The notes beneath the pieces are model-generated. The model worked only from the letters and a program-made list of their open reading frames with translations, ran no database searches and had not been told where the DNA came from. Positions 1 through 9,906 of a stretch of DNA of 60,103 nucleotides are shown in pieces. The stretch lies in contig DAHXOO010000012.1 of NCBI GenBank assembly GCA_027364845.1, forward strand, positions 1 through 60,103, in the 5' to 3' direction. Numbering within the stretch: the stretch's first letter is position 1; each line of letters begins with the position of its first letter. This DNA is from Pseudomonadota bacterium. Lineage in GTDB: Bacteria > Pseudomonadota > Gammaproteobacteria > Acidiferrobacterales > UBA6901. Both the position numbers and the translations under genes were made by a program.

Positions 1-132
1 GGGACAATATCGATATGCATGGGTGCAGTATACATATACTACACAAATAATCAAGCTTATTATATTTTTACTACATGACTACATTCCGACAGATAAAAAG
101 CTGCCTCCTGCGTCCTTACCGATTCATTTCAT

Positions 133-753
133 TCAGGTTTTTGCCGATGAGAGGGGGAAATGTCTGGAGAACTTCAGGTTAAAAACAGTACTCGCGTCGA
201 AGGCGTCTTCATGGACTTGCCAGTCATTGTTATATTGCATCATTGGAGTGCCTGGTTTTATTCGGGCATATTTTGGATAGACGCGCCCGTATTCTGAGCA
301 ACCTCGCTTCAAAGTGATGCGGACTTTGGGCGAAATGTCACACGCAATCACGTCCCGCACGATATTGCGTACTTCTTTTCCTTCGCTCATCCCTCGGTTG
401 TAAATGAATCCCTTGTATGCACCCGTACAATCGACTCGCGCTTCGCACATACATTTTCGGCTGTTGTCGTTGGGAAGATCGAGCTTTTCAAATATCATCA
501 AGAGCTTGAATAGCTCCATGACGGTGCGAGGTTCAACGAGAACCTTGTAACAATCAAAACAATACTTCGGAATAACGTGATACTTGTCAAATACCGTAAG
601 GTGACGGACACATCCCCCCGGATGCGCATCTTTCCACTGGCTTGCCGACATCCCTCTATATACCTCCAGTGAACCGAAGCCTCCGAAAATGCCTGGATTC
701 TGCAGTTTTTCCTGGAATGATTGCCTGACATCTTCGTCTGCGATCATGGTCAA
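133..753 (-). CDS. hypothetical protein, Cys-rich, 206 aa
   Basis: I do not recognise a family. The reading frame is long, with balanced composition and no low-complexity stretch. It has two cysteine clusters: CFDC near residue 65 and CMCEARVDC near residue 100, with a further Cys near 136 and near 150. This could bind a metal but is not a known motif to me. No signal peptide or membrane segment is visible. The ATG at 753 is the first available start. It reads away from the exopolysaccharide genes and is separated from them by IS debris, so context says little. Confidence 0.5.
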   Translation of the reverse strand: MTMIADEDVRQSFQEKLQNPGIFGGFGSLEVYRGMSASQWKDAHPGGCVRHLTVFDKYHVIPKYCFDCYKVLVEPRTVMELFKLLMIFEKLDLPNDNSRKCMCEARVDCTGAYKGFIYNRGMSEGKEVRNIVRDVIACDISPKVRITLKRGCSEYGRVYPKYARIKPGTPMMQYNNDWQVHEDAFDASTVFNLKFSRHFPLSSAKT

Positions 754-1048
754 TTAAGTCCATATAGATAGTTGGAGTGCAACCTCAAGGCCCCCTCGTG
801 GCGCCCTGTTTGTCCTCAACCCCATACGCGCGTTTCTGATTCTTGGTGGTCGGCACGCGGACAAAATCACGACCGTTGCATCAACCCCCCCTACTACATT
901 CCCCAACACTCGCGAGTTCGAGTGTTGGCCAGCCACACCCGGCATGATTTCCATCATAAGCTGAGAAGGGACAATCAAAAGTTCAGTTCGTTGGATCAGC
1001 TGTTCGAATTCCTCTGGCAATAAACAACCCGGCAGGGGAATGCAGCCG

Positions 1049-1440
1049 TTACTGATTGTACACCTCCGTATTTTGAACTTCCGAACAAAGAACTTGCACG
1101 ATACTCCGCGTCCACGGCCCGAGGGCGAACCCGTACTGCATCGGGTTCTTGCCATTGACCGAGCGAAACACCTGTCGCGCTTGCGCAACAGTGAACCTGC
1201 GGAGGGGTGCCCCTACCTGGTTCATCAAATGGTTAGTCACGGGAGCGACATGATAGAAAGCACCGTCACGGAACATCGCGTAGAAGACATCGCGCAGTGT
1301 CGCCGGGTGAGCGCGATGAGCGCCTGATTGTGCCGCTTGCCCGGGTGGATTTTGCGGTCGCAGTAGACTCGGCAAATACAAGCTGGTTTTTCGGTCATCA
1401 TCACCCGCGAGCAGAAGTACCCATTCGAGAACGACATTCT
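1049..1440 (-). pseudogene. fused remnants of IS110-type and IS630-type transposases
   Basis: Two transposase scraps are joined on the minus strand. About 1240-1420 encodes a C-terminal IS110-like piece (GKRHNQALIALTRR, then in another frame RDVFYAMFRDGAFY). About 1060-1200 encodes the N-terminal IS630 motif (AQARQVFRSVNGKNPMQYGF), and the same motif recurs in the IS630 copy near 13.1 kb. Neither is complete and the frames disagree. The rest of 754-1643 shows no gene I can support. Confidence 0.5.
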
Positions 1441-1643
1441 CCATTTGCCGCGGCTGTATTTCTTGTTGACCAACTGAAAAGGTGAGTATGATGCTGGAAA
1501 TACGGGAAACGAGTCGCGCTTGACGGTCCGTAGCACATCATGTTCCAATGAAAAGGTAAGTCATTCTGATAACAACATGGCGGGCAGTCTCGGTATTGCC
1601 TATCCAGGGGTTCCATTTTATTCATCTTAGAAAGACCACTAGC

Positions 1644-2237
1644 ATGTTGAAAGTCATGAAATCCCTTTCCCTTGTCGTACTGCTGTTCATGGCGCTGGGC
1701 GCACTGGCACCAGTCTCCGCACAGGAATCCAAGCATCCGGTAGTAGCGCCGCAACCGGGCTACCTCATCCAGCCGGGCGACATTCTGACCATTGCCGTGT
1801 GGAAGGAGAAGGACTTGGAGGCCGACGTGCTGGTACTCCCCGACGGAACGCTTTCGTTCCCGCTAACCGGAGAGGTTCAGGCCGCTGGCAGAACCGTGCC
1901 GCAAGTCAGGGAGGAAATCGTCGCCCGACTTGGCAAATACATGCCCAACCCGGTGGTGACCGTGACCGTTAAACAGACCCAGGGTAACGTGATCTACGTG
2001 ATCGGCAACGTGAACAAACCGGGCGCGTTTGTCGCCAACTCCTATCTTGACGTGATGCAGGCGCTGAGCCTGGCCGGCGGTATGACGCCGTTCGCCTCGG
2101 ACAACAACATCAAGATCCTGCGCCGCGTAAACGGAACAGAGACCGCCACCCGGTTCAAGTACGGCCAGGTCGAAGATGGCGAACATCTTGGGCAGAACAT
2201 CGTTCTGCAGGCCGGCGACGTAGTGGTGGTGCCCTAG
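1644..2237 (+). CDS. Wza-type polysaccharide export protein of a PEP-CTERM/exosortase EPS locus
   Basis: Outer-membrane/periplasmic auxiliary protein for exopolysaccharide export, 197 aa. A signal peptide covers residues 1-26 (hydrophobic core, then PVSAQ). It lacks a lipobox cysteine, unlike classical Wza. The Poly_export domain spans roughly residues 35-110 (LIQPGDILTIAVWKE, PDGTLSFPLTGEV) and an SLBB-like domain follows (VIGNVNKPGAF). The short length fits the XrtA-associated subfamily rather than full Wza. I chose the ATG at 1644 because it opens the signal peptide; the frame also has an upstream TTG at 1596. The beta-barrel gene follows after 141 bp, pointing to one export operon. Confidence 0.85.
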   Translation: MLKVMKSLSLVVLLFMALGALAPVSAQESKHPVVAPQPGYLIQPGDILTIAVWKEKDLEADVLVLPDGTLSFPLTGEVQAAGRTVPQVREEIVARLGKYMPNPVVTVTVKQTQGNVIYVIGNVNKPGAFVANSYLDVMQALSLAGGMTPFASDNNIKILRRVNGTETATRFKYGQVEDGEHLGQNIVLQAGDVVVVP

Positions 2238-2378
2238 ACTCACCGCGCCGCCGGTTCGTCAGCATCCGGCGTCCATGATCCCGGTGCCACGACAGGTCGG
2301 AGCGGTGAAAACGGGAACCCCAACTGCGAAGTCCCATGCCGACCGAGCGACCATGCCCCGAACCCCGGCGCTGACCCA

Positions 2379-3746
2379 TTGACTGCGATATCCCCACTCC
2401 GTGCCCGACCCAGCATTGCACTGGCACTTTGTTGCGCTGGCCTGCTCACACCCGGCTGGTCCGCAGCCACCGAGTGGTCCGTCAAGCCCTCGGTGTCACT
2501 CAATCTGCAGCACGACACCAATCTGCTGCTGACGTCCGGACCCCATCAGGGCGTTACGGGGCTGACGCTCGCACCACACATCGACCTCGCCGCGCAGCAG
2601 GAGAACTGGGACGTCACCGGCAGTGCCGAGGTACGCGGCCACCGATATTGGGGGGGGAGTGGTCTCAATGGCAATGATCAGGTCTATAACTTTGCCTCCT
2701 TATATCGGACACAGCGCAGCACCTGGCAACTGGGCGGCGGTTACGCCAAGGAGTCGGTGACGGCAAGTAGCACCTTCAGCCCAGACGTCGGCCTGGTATC
2801 GACCCAGACGCAAAGGACCACGCGCTCGACCAACCCTTCCTGGACCTGGCAGATGACCGAACGCACGCAATTGGAGCTCAGTTACCAGTCCAGCCTGGTT
2901 TCCTATCAAAAAAGCGTTTTCAATACGGGCCTGGTCGACTATGACTCGCGCGACGGGGCCGCCACCCTCCTCTACCAGTGGTCTCCCCAGGACCAGCTGA
3001 CGGCGCAGTTCGACCGCAGCTATTTCAAGGTGCCGCAGACCGGGCTGTCGCAACTCGGGCAACCGGCATTCGCCATAGACGTCGGCGGCTCGCTTACCCT
3101 GCAACCCAACCCGCAGGAACAGAGCAATACGTCCACCACGGACAGTTTCGTGCTGGGATGGTCCCATTCATTCTCGCAGACTTTGAGCGCCAACCTTGCC
3201 GTGGGCACCAGAAACACCGATTCGCGGACAGTCGTGCAGACCTGCACCGCGAGCACACCGCCCACATTTATTCTTGTCAACGGTCAGATCTTCGGCATCG
3301 CGACATGTATCCAGACAGCAAACGCCACATATTCCCAGACAAGCAGTGGCTATCTCTATAACGCGGGGCTCAGCAAGCAATTCGAGCTGACCCAGGTCAC
3401 ACTGTCGATCGGCCGTCAGGTCAGCCCCAGTGGGATCGGCACCCAAGTGCTAACAGATTCTGCGACCCTTGGGGTAAACCGCAAGCTCTCCGCCCGGCTC
3501 AACGCCAGTCTGGCTGTGGCCGGCTACCGGGTCCGGGCCATTGGCAGCAATGCCCCGCCATTGACCGACCGTAACTATGTTCAGGCGTCGGCCAACCTGA
3601 CCTGGCAATGGACCCGACAATTCACGATCCAGGGCGGCTATCGGTATATAGGTCTGAAATTTCCGGGCAGCACCGACAAGGCTTACGACAATGCGGTCTA
3701 TGTGAATTTAGCCTATGCATGGAACGGATTTTCTATTTCTAGATAG
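2379..3746 (+). CDS. outer-membrane beta-barrel protein associated with the PEP-CTERM EPS system
   Basis: 455 aa with an N-terminal signal peptide (ALALCCAGLLTPGWSAATEW) and then alternating hydrophobic/polar strands rich in Tyr, Trp, Gln and Ser through to the C-terminus, the pattern of an outer-membrane barrel. Position directly behind the Wza-like gene matches the 'PEP-CTERM system associated' barrel family (TIGR03016-like); this assignment is by context and composition. The start is a TTG at 2379, since no ATG or GTG in frame precedes the signal peptide. A role as the outer-membrane conduit or anchoring partner for the polymer is inference. Confidence 0.65.
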   Translation: MTAISPLRARPSIALALCCAGLLTPGWSAATEWSVKPSVSLNLQHDTNLLLTSGPHQGVTGLTLAPHIDLAAQQENWDVTGSAEVRGHRYWGGSGLNGNDQVYNFASLYRTQRSTWQLGGGYAKESVTASSTFSPDVGLVSTQTQRTTRSTNPSWTWQMTERTQLELSYQSSLVSYQKSVFNTGLVDYDSRDGAATLLYQWSPQDQLTAQFDRSYFKVPQTGLSQLGQPAFAIDVGGSLTLQPNPQEQSNTSTTDSFVLGWSHSFSQTLSANLAVGTRNTDSRTVVQTCTASTPPTFILVNGQIFGIATCIQTANATYSQTSSGYLYNAGLSKQFELTQVTLSIGRQVSPSGIGTQVLTDSATLGVNRKLSARLNASLAVAGYRVRAIGSNAPPLTDRNYVQASANLTWQWTRQFTIQGGYRYIGLKFPGSTDKAYDNAVYVNLAYAWNGFSISR

Positions 3747-4320
3747 AGATCAATGGTTTATAAGCATAGATACTGCTGCTAAAGGCACTATTCGAGAAAA
3801 GCAGGAAGGCCTGATAGAATGGGTCAGCTCGGTAGAGACCCAAAATCGCCCATCGACAGAACCGGACGGAGAGGGGCTGCTTTTACTAAAAGCACAATAA
3901 TCCCCCGAGCACGCGACGGGACCCGGTCTTGACGCGGGAGGATGGCGAGGAGGCGATCGGTGTCCTATTTTTAAACCCAGCAGTAACAAACACAGGCGCC
4001 CGCCATCGATATCGGCGTGTGTGACATCCTTGCTCGCGGGATCTGGGGGGTTGCGAGAAAAATAGTGGTGTCTGGCACAGGCTGGCGCTGGATGTACAAC
4101 TGAGACAGCGGCCGGCCGTGTCCCCGGGCGTTACCCGACGGACGTAGGAAACGATGTCGTAACGCCTGTTGGCCAGGCTTGAGCCACACAAGGGTGGATT
4201 TGCGCAGAGGTTGTGTGTGCGGCTCGGCATCCCCACCTTGCGAAGAGGAAAAATGTTAAGAGCCGCGCAGAAGGCCACCCAACCCCGGCGTGACGGCATC
4301 CAGCAACGGCGACGCCTGCA
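3747..4320. other. intergenic stretch, no gene seen
   Basis: About 570 bases between the barrel gene and the chain-length gene. Open frames here have no recognisable motif, ribosome binding site or sensible composition. I see no convincing promoter or terminator. It breaks what would otherwise be one export operon. Confidence 0.4.
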
Positions 4321-6096
4321 ATGATGAATGAGTCAATTGGTATGAACGAAGAAGCGATTGAACTGAGCAAAGACCTCGCGGATTACCTGGATGCCCTGCG
4401 CCGGCGACGCAAAGGGATATTGGTAGTCATCGGCGCGATGTGCATCATTACCGTACTAACGGCATTCCTGATCCCACCGGTCTACCGTTCCTCCGCCACG
4501 ATCCTGATCGAGGAACAGGAGATTCCGAAAAATCTGATCCGCTCCACGATTACCGCCTACGCCTGGCAGCGCATCCAGACCATCAGCCAGCGCGTGATGA
4601 CCCGCTCCAACCTCCTTGATCTCATCAGCAAGTATGGCCTCTATCTGAACAAGCGTCGCAGCGACACGACCGAAGAGCTCGTCAAGCGCATGCGGCACGA
4701 TATCAGGCTCAAGGCCATAACCGCAAAGGTAATCGATCCGGTCACCGGGCAGCCACATCCCGCGACCATCGCCTTCAAGCTGTCGTACGATGGTCAGACG
4801 CCTATCGTCGCGCAGAAAGTTGATAACGAACTGACGACCCTGTATCTGAACGAGAACATCAAGACCCGCACCCAGCAGGCGACAAATACCTATAAGTTCC
4901 TCACCAGCGAGGCGCAGAAGCTGCAGAACCACATCACCCATCTCGAGACCAAGATCGCAACCTTCAAGGAAAAGCACCTCAACAGCCTGCCGGACCTGCA
5001 ACAGCTGAACCTGCAACTAATGGACCAGAACGAGTCTCGACTCATGGAGGCGCGCGATGAGCTGCGTTCGCTGCAAGACCGCAAGACGTACCTCGATGGC
5101 CAACTCGCCCAGATTGATCCGAATGCTCCGGTGATCGGTTCCGATGGACGCCCTATCCTTGATCCCCAGAGCCGGCTCGAAACACTCGAAACCGAGTATG
5201 CCACCAAGCGTGCTGAATATTATCCCGACTACCCCGATGTCGTGCGGCTCAAAAGCGAAATCGCTGGGCTGAAAAAGCAGATCGGCGGCGTCTCGGACAT
5301 GCAGGCACAGGCCAAAGAAGCAGCACTCCTTAAGGCAAAGCTCACGGCAGAGCGGGCCAAGTACTCCGACGACTACCCGGATGTGGTGAAACTCAAGACC
5401 GAACTAGCGGCCCTGGAGGCGCGGATGAAGAAGGACGCATCCGCACCCGACGCGCCCGCCGAGAAGCCACAAAACCCCGCGTACATCACACTCAATTCCC
5501 AGCTTGAGGGCGTCAAGAGTAATATTGCGGCCACTATCAAGCAACGTGACCAGCTGCAGGCCAAGATTGCCGATTACCAGAGATACCTCGCCGAAACACC
5601 AGGGGTACAGCACAAGTACCGCGACCTGCAGCGTGACTACGAGAATTCGCAGCGCCAGTATCTCAAGCTCAAAAGCAAGCAAATGGACGCCCGGATCGGT
5701 CAGCAGATGGAAAAGGACCAGGAGGGCGAACGCCTCTCACTGATCGATCCACCCGATCTTCCGCAGAAACCGGCCAGTCCTAACCGCCTGGCCATCGTTA
5801 TCATGGGATTCATTTTTTCGCTGGGTGGCGGCCTGGGCTACGTAGCCGTATTAGAAAACATGGACAAGTCAGTCCACGGCGCCCGTAGTCTCTCTGCCAT
5901 CGTGGGCGAAGCACCACTGTCCGTGATCCCCTATATCGAGAACAGCGCAGACCTCGCACGCCACCAGAGACACAAGAAACTCGCGATGACGTCGGTCTTG
6001 GCCGGTCTGATCGTGGCCGTACTGCTCGTGCAGTTCCTGTGGGTCCCGTGGGATGTGTTGTGGTTCAAGGGAGCGCGCTTCATTTCAGGGTTCTAG
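4321..6096 (+). CDS. Wzz/GumC-type polysaccharide chain-length determinant (exosortase-associated)
   Basis: Inner-membrane polysaccharide co-polymerase, 591 aa. The N-terminal Wzz domain begins with membrane segment 1 at about residues 33-53. A long periplasmic coiled coil runs from about 170 to 470. A second membrane segment lies near 490-510 and a third near 552-572. The coiled coil contains an internal duplication: an A-Y-x2-DYPDVV-x-LK-x-E block occurs near residues 299-315 and again near 339-360. The kinase domain is on a separate gene (next downstream), as in GumC/EpsB-type split systems. ATG at 4321, with an alternative at 4324. Confidence 0.88.
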   Translation: MMNESIGMNEEAIELSKDLADYLDALRRRRKGILVVIGAMCIITVLTAFLIPPVYRSSATILIEEQEIPKNLIRSTITAYAWQRIQTISQRVMTRSNLLDLISKYGLYLNKRRSDTTEELVKRMRHDIRLKAITAKVIDPVTGQPHPATIAFKLSYDGQTPIVAQKVDNELTTLYLNENIKTRTQQATNTYKFLTSEAQKLQNHITHLETKIATFKEKHLNSLPDLQQLNLQLMDQNESRLMEARDELRSLQDRKTYLDGQLAQIDPNAPVIGSDGRPILDPQSRLETLETEYATKRAEYYPDYPDVVRLKSEIAGLKKQIGGVSDMQAQAKEAALLKAKLTAERAKYSDDYPDVVKLKTELAALEARMKKDASAPDAPAEKPQNPAYITLNSQLEGVKSNIAATIKQRDQLQAKIADYQRYLAETPGVQHKYRDLQRDYENSQRQYLKLKSKQMDARIGQQMEKDQEGERLSLIDPPDLPQKPASPNRLAIVIMGFIFSLGGGLGYVAVLENMDKSVHGARSLSAIVGEAPLSVIPYIENSADLARHQRHKKLAMTSVLAGLIVAVLLVQFLWVPWDVLWFKGARFISGF

Positions 6097-6258
6097 GGAG
6101 CCGAGACACGCGCTGCGTGTGCGCCGGCTACTACATACATGAGCAATGGATCAGAGAAAGTGGAAAAAGTCGATGAATGCAGCTGACTGGACCGCAGCCG
6201 CGGACATGCGCGCTGCGCGACGTTCTCCAATTACTATGCAATCCGGGGTCGATTGAGT

Positions 6259-7188
6259 ATGGAACGCATCAAACAGGCGTTGGAAAAGGCGCGCGAAGAG
6301 CGGCTCAAGGCAGGCGGTACAGCAGGAACGTCGGGGGGGACTGCGGGTCCGGTCGCCGCCGTCAGCCAGATCATGTATACCCATACCCGCACCGAGGAAG
6401 TGCCGCTGAAGTTCCTACGCGAAATGCGCGTCATTACCGCGGTCGAGTCGGGGGGGTTCACCGATGCGTATGGGATCCTGCGCACCCAGGTGCTGCAGCG
6501 GCTGCGCGAGAAACAGTGGAATGCGTTGGCAGTGACAAGTCCCGAAATCGGTGAGGGCAAAACCCTCACCGCGATCAACCTGGCCATCAGCCTGGCCAGG
6601 GAAGTCGACTACACGGTGCTGCTGGTCGATGCCGACCTACGCAATCCTGGCGTGCATACCTATTTCGGCATTCATCCGGAACGGGGCCTTAGCGACTATC
6701 TGCTGGACGACGTACCTCTCGCGGAACTGCTCATTCATCCCTCTGGGATAGGGCGCTTTGTCATCCTCCCCGGCGGCAAGCCGCTGGAAAATTCCTCGGA
6801 GATGCTTAATTCGCCCAAGATGGCGCGGCTGGTAGATGAACTGAAAACCCGATATAGCTCGCGCATCGTGCTGTTCGACCTGCCTCCGCTGCTGTCGACC
6901 GCTGACACCCTGGCATTCTCGCCGTACGTCGACGCGGCACTACTCGTGATCGAAGAAGGCAGGACACCGGCGCAGGAGATCGAACGTGCCACCAAGTTGC
7001 TGCTGCAGAACACAAACCTCATTGGCACGGTGTTGAACAAGTCGCATACAATGAAGCCCAGTGACCGGCAATCGCCTCCCTGGCCCGAGCGTGCATTCGA
7101 CCGGCTGCGCGACAACCGCCTCCTCGGCAGAGTCGGAGCCAAACTGCAAGCATGGAGCGGCCGCCTGTCGGGTAAGGCGCGCAGCTGA
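6259..7188 (+). CDS. BY-kinase/CpsD-like ATPase of the EPS system
   Basis: Cytoplasmic partner of the chain-length protein, 309 aa. It has Walker A (SPEIGEGKT, about residues 93-101), Walker A' (LLVDADLRNP, about 120-129) and Walker B (IVLFDLPPLL, about 201-210), the three motifs of bacterial tyrosine autokinases, and the N-terminus MERIKQALEKAREER typical of the exosortase-associated branch (TIGR03018-like). The C-terminal 80 residues contain no tyrosine, so the usual tyrosine cluster for autophosphorylation is absent. ATG 6259 is preferred over TTG 6253 because the GGGGT ribosome site is better spaced. Confidence 0.82.
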   Translation: MERIKQALEKAREERLKAGGTAGTSGGTAGPVAAVSQIMYTHTRTEEVPLKFLREMRVITAVESGGFTDAYGILRTQVLQRLREKQWNALAVTSPEIGEGKTLTAINLAISLAREVDYTVLLVDADLRNPGVHTYFGIHPERGLSDYLLDDVPLAELLIHPSGIGRFVILPGGKPLENSSEMLNSPKMARLVDELKTRYSSRIVLFDLPPLLSTADTLAFSPYVDAALLVIEEGRTPAQEIERATKLLLQNTNLIGTVLNKSHTMKPSDRQSPPWPERAFDRLRDNRLLGRVGAKLQAWSGRLSGKARS

Positions 7189-7563
7189 TAACGGGCAACC
7201 CGCGATGCATGAACGAGCTGCGTTCACGGTATTGCTCCGGGTGGCGAACAGTCCGTACTGAGCCCAACCCGTCAATCATTATGGTGGTCTGCAACCGTAG
7301 GGAGATACTGCAAAAATTACGCGGAACGGTCGGGCGCCTGCCATATAGTCCATCGGCACCGGATTGAGGATGGCGCCGCGGCAAACGCACTCGGCCCGAA
7401 AGAGAGAGTCGATACGCTCCTGATCACCCTGGGACCTCACCGGAATTCATCGACCTGGCTGTGACTCAGGGGTGTATTGATGACCAGGCTCCAAGCGGAA
7501 ACCGGAAACCGGAAACCGAAAACCGCAGCACGAGCCAATCAATCCAGAGGTACCTTAAAAAAC
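7189..7563. other. intergenic leader with short tandem repeat
   Basis: Gap of 375 bases before the ATPase gene. The only structure noted is a short tandem array of a GGAAACC-like unit at about 7497-7525, just upstream of the start. An upstream in-frame ATG at 7477 would translate through this repeat and gives no conserved sequence, so I treat the stretch as untranslated leader. Confidence 0.4.
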
Positions 7564-8460
7564 ATGTACGAGAACTTCTACGGACTGCGGGAGAAGCCGT
7601 TTTCCCTCCTGCCTGACCCGAGCTTTCTTTATCCAAGCCCCAAGCACCGCATGGCGCTGGTGCTGCTGGAATACAGCCTGATGAACCAGGCCGGCTTTAG
7701 CGTCATCACCGGCGAGATTGGCACCGGCAAAACCACACTCATCCGCCAACTACTGAACCAAATTGATCGCGATGTGACTGTGGGGCTGATTTCGAATACC
7801 CACCGTTCCTTCGGCGAATTGCTGCAATGGGTGCTCATGGCCTTCAACCTGGAGTACGCCGGCAAGGACAAGGTGGGCCTGTACCAGACTTTCGTCGACT
7901 TCCTCATCAAAGAATATGCCCGCAACCGCCGCACCGTGCTCATTATCGACGAGGCGCAGAACATGGCTTCTGAAACGCTCGAGGAACTGCGCATGCTGTC
8001 CAACGTGAACGCCGACAAGGACCAGGTGCTGCAGGTCTTCCTGGTCGGCCAAGCCGGTCTGCGCGACCTGTTGCGGCGACCTGACCTCGAGCAGTTTGCC
8101 CAGCGCATTTCGGTGGATTACCACCTGGAACCGCTGAATGCACAAGAGACCCGCGACTACATCCGCCACCGCCTCACGGTGGCAGGGGGTAATCCGGAGC
8201 TGTTCGACAATACCGCTAGCGAGGCCGTGTTCCGCAACAGTGGTGGCGTCCCCCGGCTAATCAACCTGCTGTGCGACACCACGCTCGTATTCGGCTATGC
8301 CGAGCAGGCCAAGCGGATAACGGCAGAGCTGGTCGAAGAGGTGGCGCGCGAGAAGCGCAAGGGCGGCCTCTTCCGCACGAGCCAACAGGCCGATGGGCAG
8401 GATTCCGCAGAACCAGAGGCGCCCACGACCAGCACCTCTACCCATCCTGTCGTCCGATAA
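7564..8460 (+). CDS. ExeA-like AAA ATPase, exosortase-locus associated
   Basis: 298 aa AAA ATPase of the GspA/ExeA type. The N-terminus (MYENFYGLREKPFSLLPDP) is diagnostic for the family found in PEP-CTERM EPS clusters (TIGR03015-like). Walker A is GEIGTGKTT near residues 50-58, Walker B is VLIIDEAQN near 125-133, and the sensor region follows with RISVDYHLEPL. The C-terminal 30 residues are low-complexity Ser/Thr/Pro. ATG 7564 fits the family start and has AGAGG upstream. Its role in EPS assembly is not established; conservation next to chain-length and kinase genes suggests an energy-dependent step. Confidence 0.85.
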   Translation: MYENFYGLREKPFSLLPDPSFLYPSPKHRMALVLLEYSLMNQAGFSVITGEIGTGKTTLIRQLLNQIDRDVTVGLISNTHRSFGELLQWVLMAFNLEYAGKDKVGLYQTFVDFLIKEYARNRRTVLIIDEAQNMASETLEELRMLSNVNADKDQVLQVFLVGQAGLRDLLRRPDLEQFAQRISVDYHLEPLNAQETRDYIRHRLTVAGGNPELFDNTASEAVFRNSGGVPRLINLLCDTTLVFGYAEQAKRITAELVEEVAREKRKGGLFRTSQQADGQDSAEPEAPTTSTSTHPVVR

Positions 8461-8876
8461 AGCGTAAACACCGCCCGATCACACGGAATCGGACATCCGG
8501 CAGATAAGGCAGCCGGACGACACTATACAGAGGTGACATGGTCATAACCATGGGCACCGGACGGCAGAGGCCACAATGATGATGGAGGTCCCGCTTGCCG
8601 ATTTGCCGGCTGCATGTTCCTGGGAGAGTGTACACAGCAAGAAAACCGGTGCGAAGTGTCTATTATAAATAGTGGCTAAGCGCAAGGCTCGTTGGGTCAC
8701 GGGATCAAATGGTGTGGCTCAACCCTGAGCCTGGTCGGATTCCAAGAGCGGGCGCCGGCATTCCGACACCTGACCGAACCAGGGGTCGCACGGAAATGCA
8801 TGACAGCTGCCAGAGGAATCTCACAGTGCAAGACCACCATCCATTTAACTAGCGAAAAGTATTTCGAGGTCCGGAA
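8461..8876. other. intergenic, no gene seen
   Basis: About 415 bases between the AAA ATPase gene and galE. No coding frame with support. I looked for a sigma-54 type GG-N10-GC element with matching flanks and found none convincing. Confidence 0.3.
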
Positions 8877-9857
8877 ATGAGCGCAAACGTGCTGGTCGTC
8901 GGTGGTGCCGGCTATATCGGTTCCCACATGGTCAAGGAGCTGCTGGATGGTTGCGGCGTGGTCGTCCTGGACAACCTATCGCGAGGGCACCGTGAATTGC
9001 TGCCGGGCGGTGAATTCATCGAAGGGGATCTGGGCAATGCCGCGCTGCTGGACTCGATCTTTTCGCAGCATCGCATTGATGCAGTGATGCACTTTGCCGC
9101 CTACTCCCTGGTCGGCGAGTCAGTGGAGCAGCCACTGCGCTATTACCGCAACAACCTCGCACACACGGTCGAACTCGTGGACTCGATGATCCGGCACAGC
9201 GTCAAGCGCTTCATCTTCTCCTCAACCGCCGCGGTATACGGGGAACCCGACCGGACCCCGATCGGGGAGGATCATCCGTGCCGCCCCACCAACCCGTATG
9301 GCGAAACCAAGCTCACAGTTGAACACCTGCTCAAAGACTGCGCCACGGCCCATGGGCTACGCTACGTTTCGCTGCGCTATTTCAACGCCGCGGGCGCCGA
9401 TGCCTCAGGTACGATCGGCGAGCGCCACCAGCCGGAATCCCATCTCATCCCCTTGGTGCTCCAGGTGGCGACCGGCGAGCGTGCGAATATCAGGATCTTC
9501 GGTACCGATTATCCCACACCGGACGGCACCTGTGTGCGGGACTACGTCCATGTAAGTGATCTCGCGCAGGCACATCTGCTCGCATTGCAGTCACTAATGG
9601 CCGGTGGCGACAACGCCGTGTACAACCTCGGCAACAGCAAAGGATATTCAGTCCGCGAGGTGATCGACGTCGCGCGGCGGGTGACGGGACACTCGATTCC
9701 GGCGACTACCTCCGCGCGACGCGCCGGAGATCCCGCTGTGCTGATCGCTGATTCCGCCAGGATACGGCGCGAACTGGGTTGGCGGCCACGCTACGAAAGT
9801 CTCGCCACCATCGTGGAAACTGCCTGGGCCTGGCACAAGCACGAAGCCGCACGATGA
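8877..9857 (+). CDS. galE: UDP-glucose 4-epimerase
   Basis: Interconverts UDP-glucose and UDP-galactose (or the N-acetyl forms), supplying precursors to the EPS. 326 aa, normal for GalE. The NAD-binding GGAGYIGS motif is at residues 9-16, the catalytic serine sits in FSSTAAVYG near 118, and the YxxxK pair in NPYGETK is near 140. The C-terminal LGWRPRY is family-typical. ATG at 8877 follows GGTCCGGAA. A long hairpin lies 19 bases behind the stop. Confidence 0.92.
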   Translation: MSANVLVVGGAGYIGSHMVKELLDGCGVVVLDNLSRGHRELLPGGEFIEGDLGNAALLDSIFSQHRIDAVMHFAAYSLVGESVEQPLRYYRNNLAHTVELVDSMIRHSVKRFIFSSTAAVYGEPDRTPIGEDHPCRPTNPYGETKLTVEHLLKDCATAHGLRYVSLRYFNAAGADASGTIGERHQPESHLIPLVLQVATGERANIRIFGTDYPTPDGTCVRDYVHVSDLAQAHLLALQSLMAGGDNAVYNLGNSKGYSVREVIDVARRVTGHSIPATTSARRAGDPAVLIADSARIRRELGWRPRYESLATIVETAWAWHKHEAAR

Positions 9858-9875
9858 TCTTTTTGGATCTCGGTT

Positions 9876-9906
9876 CACGTGATACGACGGCAGGGCGTAT
9901 CACGTG
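9876..9906 (+). terminator. hairpin behind galE
   Basis: Perfect inverted repeat CACGTGATACG / CGTATCACGTG with a 9-base loop, beginning 18 bases after the galE stop. There is no U-tract after it on the plus strand, so it may be an RNA-stabilising hairpin or a protein site rather than an intrinsic terminator. Confidence 0.45.

Noticed and set aside
4070-4100. TGGCAC-containing sigma-54-like promoter before the chain-length gene
   Set aside because: The spacing to the GC element is one base too short, so it does not fit the -24/-12 pattern.
7497-7525. Short tandem repeat GGAAACC as a possible phase-variation tract
   Set aside because: Only three to four imperfect copies in untranslated leader; too short and irregular to propose slippage control.
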